Source: an uncultured Sphingomonas sp. (GTDB lineage: Bacteria; Pseudomonadota; Alphaproteobacteria; Sphingomonadales; Sphingomonadaceae). Taken from it: DNA of 11,151 nucleotides. The translations under genes and the position numbers were made by a program. How positions within the stretch are numbered: position 1 is the stretch's first letter; each line of letters begins with the position of its first letter. This document shows, in pieces, positions 6,636 to 11,151 of this stretch. The stretch covers positions 1 through 11,151 of the forward strand of contig CAKTFL010000028.1 in assembly GCA_934555855.1 (NCBI GenBank). Direction: 5' to 3'. The notes under the pieces were generated by a model. That model made no database searches, was not told the origin of the DNA, and worked only from the letters and a program-made list of their open reading frames with translations.

Positions 6636-7672
6636 TCGCGGCGTTCGCGTTGATGCTGCCCGCCTGTTCAGCCGGTGACGGCCAGGCGACAGGCGGCGCG
6701 GCGGCCGGACCTGCCTATCTGGTTTACGCAACCAACGAGCGGTCCGGCGATATCAGCGTCATCGATCCGGACAAGCGCGCCGAAGTGGGCCGCATTCCGA
6801 TCGGAAAGCGTCCGCGCGGGCTGGTGGCGAGCCCCGATGGCAAGCTGCTCTATGTCGCGGTGAGCGGCTCCCCCATCGGCGGCCCGGGGGTCGATGAGTC
6901 GACCTTGCCGCCGGCCGACAAGGCGGCGGACGGCATTGCCGTAATCGAGATCGCGTCCCGCAAGGTCCTGCGGACGCTGCGCGGCATCTCCGATCCCGAG
7001 CAGCTTGCGATCACGGCGGACGGACGCCGCCTTTACGTTGCCAGCGAGGATACCGGCCAGCTGATCGTCATCGATACGAGCGGCAACACGGTAACGGCCC
7101 TGCCGGTCGGGGACGAGCCCGAAGGGGTGGCGATCTCGCCGGACGGCACGGTCGTGCTCGCGACCTCGGAGGCGGATCACAGCGTCGCGATCGTGCGCGG
7201 GGGCGACCGGCCGCGAGTGGCGGGCCGGGTCATCGTCGGCGAACGGCCGCGTAACGCGGGGTTCGTCGGCAACGATCGCGCGCTGGTGCCCGGCGAGTTC
7301 GACGCCACCCTGACCCTGGTCGATTATGCGGGCGCAAAGCCGCTACGCACCATCAGGCTGCCGGCAAGCGAGCGTCCGATGGGCATGGCGGTCGCCCCGA
7401 CGGGGATCGCCTATGTCACCACGGGGCGAGGCGGGAAGCTGTACCGCATCGATCCGCGCGATGCCGCCGTCAGCAACCCGGTCGTCGGGTCGGTCGCGGT
7501 GGGCGAGCGGCCCTGGGGAGTGACCCTGTCGCCGGACGGCAAGTACGCCTTCACCGCCAATGGTCCCGGAAACGACGTGTCGATGGTCGACCTCCGCACC
7601 ATGCGCCTGACGGGACGGGTGCCGACAGGGGGCGGACCATGGGGCGTCCTTGCCGTGCCGACGGAACGCTGA
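6632..7672 (+). CDS. PQQ-associated YVTN beta-propeller lipoprotein (start uncertain)
   Basis: The protein is a beta-propeller built of YVTN-type repeats such as YATNERSGDISVID, GRIPIGKRPRGLVASPDGKLLYVA and VGERPWGVTLSPDGKYAFTAN. It matches what I recall as the PQQ-dependent catabolism-associated propeller family (TIGR03866). A lipobox (Leu-Pro-Ala-Cys, in AFALMLPACSAG) shows it is a lipoprotein, probably tethered on the periplasmic side. The start is unclear. The ATG at 6653 and TTG at 6650 leave no signal peptide. The CTG at 6632 would give a 4-bp CTGA overlap with the preceding stop, matching the overlaps at 5299 and 6054, and has AGGGA 9 nt upstream, but lacks a basic n-region. A GTG at 6563 would supply Arg/Lys but has no clear ribosome binding site. 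I give the CTG position. It may stabilise or organise the dehydrogenase chain; that is inference. Confidence 0.82.
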   Translation: MIAAFALMLPACSAGDGQATGGAAAGPAYLVYATNERSGDISVIDPDKRAEVGRIPIGKRPRGLVASPDGKLLYVAVSGSPIGGPGVDESTLPPADKAADGIAVIEIASRKVLRTLRGISDPEQLAITADGRRLYVASEDTGQLIVIDTSGNTVTALPVGDEPEGVAISPDGTVVLATSEADHSVAIVRGGDRPRVAGRVIVGERPRNAGFVGNDRALVPGEFDATLTLVDYAGAKPLRTIRLPASERPMGMAVAPTGIAYVTTGRGGKLYRIDPRDAAVSNPVVGSVAVGERPWGVTLSPDGKYAFTANGPGNDVSMVDLRTMRLTGRVPTGGGPWGVLAVPTER

Positions 7673-7691
7673 TCCGGGAGCTCGGCGTGGG

Positions 7692-7985
7692 TCATCCCGC
7701 GTCCGCCTCCACCTCTCCGTTCGGGGCGGGCGCGAACTCGGTGGCTCGGGTCTGCGGCACGGGCTCGCCGCGTCGGTGAAGCCGCTGCACCGCGCCGAAG
7801 GCCGTTCCGCTCAGCCCGGCGCCGCCGGCATCGGCATGGGCGAGGATGTCCGCCTGCATCTTGGGGTCCCAGAAATGCCAGAGATGGTCATGAGTCGCCG
7901 CGACGCCGTTTCCGGGTTGCTGCGCGTCGAACTCGGCCGCGATCTGGTTGGCCATGCGGACGAGCTTGCCGAGCCGCGCGCTCAT
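7692..7985 (-). CDS. fdsD: NAD-dependent formate dehydrogenase delta subunit
   Basis: FdsD is the small cytoplasmic subunit of soluble molybdenum formate dehydrogenase (FdsABG complex) and is thought to assist assembly. The 97-residue product carries the family pattern: MANQIAAEFDAQ near 11-22, then ATHDHLWHFWDPKMQADILAHADAGGAGLS near 30-59. The ATG at 7985 overlaps the fdsA stop by 4 bp (ATGA), showing translational coupling. fdsC, which in many operons lies between fdsA and fdsD, is absent here. The stop codon at 7694-7692 is only 19 bp from the stop of the plus-strand propeller gene, with no hairpin between, so the two transcripts probably overlap. Confidence 0.9.
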   Translation of the reverse strand: MSARLGKLVRMANQIAAEFDAQQPGNGVAATHDHLWHFWDPKMQADILAHADAGGAGLSGTAFGAVQRLHRRGEPVPQTRATEFAPAPNGEVEADAG

Positions 7986-10815
7986 TCCGCCGCCGTCTGT
8001 TCGGCGATCCGGCGCGAGCGGCGGGTGAGGGCGCCATAATCCTCCTGCCAGTCAGACGGGCCGTTGGACTTCGCGACCTGCACCGCCGTTACCTTGTATT
8101 CGGGGCAGTTGGTCGCCCAGTCGCTGTTGTCGGTCGTGACAACATTGGCCTGCGTCGTCGGGTGGTGGAAGGTGGTGTAGACGACGCCCGGCGCGACCCG
8201 GTCGGTCACCAGCGCGCGCAGCGTCGTCTCGCCCGAGCGGCTAGCGATCTTCACCCAGTCGCCATCCGCCAGCCCCCTGTTCTCGGCATCGGAAGGGTGG
8301 ATCTCCAGCCGGTCCTCGTCGTGCCAGCGGCTGTTCTCGGTCCGTCGGGTCTGCGCGCCGACATTATACTGGCTGAGGATGCGGCCCGTCGTGAGCAGCA
8401 GGGGAAAGCGCGGGCCGGTCTTTTCCAGCGTCGCGATATAGCCGGTGCGGATGAACTTGCCCTTGCCCCGGACGAAGCCGTCGATGTGCATCACCGGCGT
8501 CCCCGCCGGTGCCTTTCCGTTGCAGGGCCACTGCACCGAGCCGAGCTCGTCGAGCACGGCATAGGAAACGCCGGCGAAGCTGGGCGTCAGCGCGGCGATC
8601 TCGTCCATGATCTCCGACGGGTGCGCGTATTGCCAGTCGAGGCCGAGCTCCCGGGCCAGCAGTTGCGTCACTTCCCAGTCGCCGAACCCGTTCAGCGGGC
8701 TCATGACCTTTCGCACCCGCTGGATGCGGCGTTCGGCATTGGTGAAGGTGCCGTCCTTTTCGAGAAAGGTGGAGCCCGGCAGGAAGACGTGCGCGTAGCT
8801 GGCGGTCTCGTTCAGGAACAGGTCCTGCACGACGACGCATTCCATCGCGGCGAGCCCGGCCGAGACGTGGCGGGTGTCGGGATCGGATTGCAGAATGTCC
8901 TCGCCCTGGATGTAGATGCCCTTGAACTCGCCCTCGACGGCGGCGTCGAGCATGTTGGGGATCCGCAGGCCCGGCGCGTCGTCGAGCTCCGCGCCCCACA
9001 CGTCGCGGAACATGGCGCGCGCGTCCGCGTCGGAAACGTGGCGGTAGCCGGACAGCTCATGGGGGAAGCTGCCCATGTCGCAGGCGCCCTGGACATTGTT
9101 CTGGCCCCTGAGCGGATTTACCCCGACGCCCGGCCGGCCGATATTGCCGGTCGCCATGGCGAGGTTGGCGATCGCCATCACCGTGGTCGACCCCTGGCTG
9201 TGTTCGGTGACGCCCAAGCCGTAATAGATGGCCGCATTGCCGCCCGTCGCGTACAGGCGCGCGGCGGCGCGGATCTCGGTCGCGGGCACGGTGGTCAGCT
9301 GCTCGATCGCCTCGGGCGCGTGGCGCGGGTCGGCGACGAACTCGGCCCAGTCCTGATATTCCTCCCAGTCGCACCGCTCGCGGATGAACGCTTGGTCGGT
9401 TAGCCCCTCGGTCACGATGACATGCGCCATGGCGGTGAGGACGGCGACGTTGGTGCCGGGGCGCAGCGGCAGGTGGTGTTCGGCCTCGATATGCGGGGTG
9501 CGGACGATGTCGGTGCGGCGCGGGTCGATCACGATCAGCTTCGCCCCCTGGCGAAGCCGCCGCTTCATCCGGCTGGCGAAGACGGGATGGCCATCGGTCG
9601 GGTTCGCGCCGATGATGACGACCACGTCCGCCGCGGCGACACTGTCGAAATCCTGCGTGCCGGCCGAGGTGCCGAAGGTGCTTTTCAGCCCGTAGCCGGT
9701 CGGCGAGTGGCACACCCGCGCGCAGGTATCGACATTGTTGTTGCGAAAACCCGCGCGCACCAGCTTCTGCACCAGGAAGGTTTCCTCATTGGTGCAGCGG
9801 GAGGAAGTGATGCCGCCGATCGAGCGCTGTCCATACTTCGCCTGAATGCGGCGGAACTCGGAGGCGGTGTGCGCGATCGCCTCGTCCCAGCTTACCTCCC
9901 GCCAGGGCTGGTCGATGCCGGCGCGGATCATGGGGTTGAGAATGCGGTCGCGGTGCTGGGCATAGCCCCAGGCGAAGCGGCCCTTGACGCAGCTATGGCC
10001 GCGATTGGCCACGGCACCATTCGCACCAGCTCCTCGCCGCGCAGCTCCGCCCGAAAGGCGCAGCCGACGCCGCAATAGGCGCAGGTGGTGACGACGGAGC
10101 GATCCGGTGTGCCGATCTCCACCACCTTCTTCTCGGTGAGCGTTGCGGTGGGGCATGCCTGGACACAGGCGCCGCAGGACACGCATTCGGAGGAGAAGAA
10201 GGGCTCGGCCTGGCTCGGCGACACCTTCGACCCGAAGCCGCGGCCGGCGATGGTCAGCGCGAGCGTGCCCTGAACCTCGTCGCACGCGCGCACGCAGCGC
10301 GAACAGACGATGCATTTCGAGGGATCGAAGTCGAAATAAGGGTTGGACTGGTCCTTGGCCTGGCCGAGATGGTTCTGGCCGTTCTCGCCATAGCGTACCT
10401 CGCGCAGGCCGACTGCACCCGCCATGTCCTGCAACTCGCAATCGCCATTGGCGGCGCAGGTGAGGCAGTCGAGCGGGTGGTCGGAGATGTAGAGCTCCAT
10501 CACCCCGCGCCGCAGCTTCTTCAGCCGGCTGGTCTGGGTGTGGACGACCATCCCCTGGGCAACGGGCGTGGTGCAGGAGGCGGGGGTGCCGGCGCGACCC
10601 TCGACCTCGACCAGGCACAGGCGGCAGGAGCCGAAGCCATTCAGCATGTCGGTCGCGCACAGCTTGGGGATGCTCGTGCCCATCAGGGCGGCGGCGCGCA
10701 TGATCGAGGTGCCCGGCGGTACCGTCACCGGCCGGCCGTCGATGGTCAGCGTCGTCGTCGCCTCGCCGTGAAGCGGCGGCGGCGTTCCGAGATCGATCTG
10801 TCCGGTCCAGGCCAT
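7982..10815 (-). pseudogene. fdsA: Formate dehydrogenase alpha subunit (molybdenum), broken by a frameshift near 10009
   Basis: FdsA oxidises formate to CO2 at a bis-MGD molybdenum centre and passes electrons to the FMN/NAD site of FdsB. The ATG at 10815 is 5 bp after fdsB, with GGAG upstream. The first frame (10815-10009, about 269 aa) holds the [2Fe-2S] ligands C53/C64/C67/C81, the His113-Cys117/120/126 cluster, two ferredoxin-type motifs (C168/171/174/178 and C211/214/217/221), and C245/C248/C252 (CAYCGVGC). It reaches VRMVPW and then leaves homology. Homology resumes in a different frame at ANRGHSCVKGRFAWGYA and runs to the stop at 7982, including the molybdenum-ligand Cys in CARVCHSPTGYG near 9710. 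From memory relatives read RMVPWKDGKAN..GHSC, so about 13 nt appear lost. Both halves otherwise look intact, with no other stop, so the change is recent or a sequencing error. Confidence 0.88.
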
Positions 10816-10820
10816 GCGAT

Positions 10821-11151
10821 CTACTCCGCCGCAACCGCGAGCGGCGCGCGCCCGCCGAAATCCTCGGGAAAATGCCGGATCGCGCTGATGACCGGATAGG
10901 GCGTGAACCCGCCCAGCGCGCAGAGCGATCCGAACTTCATCGTCTCCGCCAGGTCGGCAATGATCGCCAACTGGCGCGCGGGCTCCACCCCGGCGATCAG
11001 CCGGTCCATGGTCTCCATCCCGCGCACGGCCCCGATCCGGCAGGGAGTGCATTTGCCGCAGCTCTCGACCGCGCAGAACGCGAAGGCGAAGCGGGCCATG
11101 CGCGCCATGTCCACCGTATCGTCGAACACGGTGATCCCGGCATGGCCGATC
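10821..11151 (-). CDS. fdsB: NAD-dependent formate dehydrogenase beta subunit, C-terminal part (5' end outside window)
   Basis: FdsB is the NuoF-like flavoprotein that takes electrons from FdsA through iron-sulfur clusters to FMN and reduces NAD+. The 109 codons present begin IGHAGITVFDDTVDMARMA and contain the NuoF-type [4Fe-4S] motif ESCGKCTPCRIGAVRGME, followed by the fourth cysteine in KFGSLCALGGFTPYPV. The end, FPEDFGGRAPLAVAAE, is typical of the family's C-terminus. The Rossmann-like FMN/NAD portion lies beyond base 11151. The stop TAG at 10823-10821 is 5 bp before the fdsA ATG, so the two are in one operon, and fdsG is expected further upstream outside the window. The hydrogenase HoxF and complex I NuoF share this motif, but the fdsA and fdsD neighbours settle the assignment. 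Confidence 0.93.
   Translation of the reverse strand, partial: IGHAGITVFDDTVDMARMARFAFAFCAVESCGKCTPCRIGAVRGMETMDRLIAGVEPARQLAIIADLAETMKFGSLCALGGFTPYPVISAIRHFPEDFGGRAPLAVAAE

Noticed and set aside
8162..9403. Plus-strand 413-residue open frame
   Set aside because: It is the antisense shadow of the conserved fdsA molybdenum domain, a common artefact in high-GC DNA.
9995..10035. Programmed frameshift in fdsA
   Set aside because: No slippery heptamer is apparent and residues expected by homology are missing, so a deletion or sequence error explains it better.
10009..10834. N-terminal part of the 950-residue open frame that extends the fdsA C-terminal half upstream
   Set aside because: Its sequence here is Arg-rich and low-complexity with no homology; the true fdsA N-terminus with all its cysteine motifs is in another frame over the same bases.

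Overview
The window looks like chromosomal DNA of a high-GC alphaproteobacterium. A sphingomonad such as Sphingomonas is my best guess, from codon use, the glnB-glnA order and the protein sequences; I could not run a search. It holds three blocks: a nitrogen-assimilation locus on the minus strand (1-1238), a quinoprotein methanol-dehydrogenase (xoxF-type) cluster on the plus strand (2146-7672) with a divergent DUF2380-like gene (1403-1918), and the 3' part of a soluble NAD-dependent molybdenum formate dehydrogenase operon on the minus strand (7692-11151).

Nitrogen block: glnB (PII, complete, 112 aa) lies upstream of glnA (glutamine synthetase I, cut by the window start). Upstream of glnB is a near-consensus sigma-54 -24/-12 element at 1123-1138. 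Beyond it lie two 17-bp dyads (1192-1208 and 1222-1238) whose centres are 30 bp apart, the geometry of paired NtrC enhancer sites. The sequence thus appears to contain a complete NtrC/RpoN control region.

Quinoprotein block: xoxF encodes a PQQ dehydrogenase with the extra Asp (D325, in the Asp-Tyr-Asp motif) that marks lanthanide-dependent enzymes. It is followed by a four-cysteine cytochrome c (xoxG-like), a periplasmic binding protein (xoxJ-like), a 110-aa four-cysteine secreted protein of unknown function, a second class I cytochrome c, a 193-aa protein of unknown function, and a beta-propeller lipoprotein of the PQQ-associated YVTN type. All read in one direction with gaps of at most 47 bp and several 4-bp stop/start overlaps, so they probably form one operon. 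The promoter region (1919-2145) is AT-richer and has several short dyads.

Formate block: fdsB (3' end), fdsA and fdsD converge on the xoxF operon with only 19 bp between stop codons. Methanol oxidation by XoxF and formate oxidation by Fds are two ends of C1 oxidation, so the neighbourhood reads as a C1 energy module. fdsA, however, changes frame at about 10007-10011, inside the cysteine motif of its molybdenum-domain iron-sulfur cluster. The simplest reading is loss of about 13 nt. Either this is an assembly or sequencing error, or the strain has lost this formate dehydrogenase.

I saw no tRNA, rRNA, CRISPR array, insertion sequence or phage-like gene. The least understood content is the pair of unknown secreted proteins in the xoxF operon and the dyad-rich control regions.
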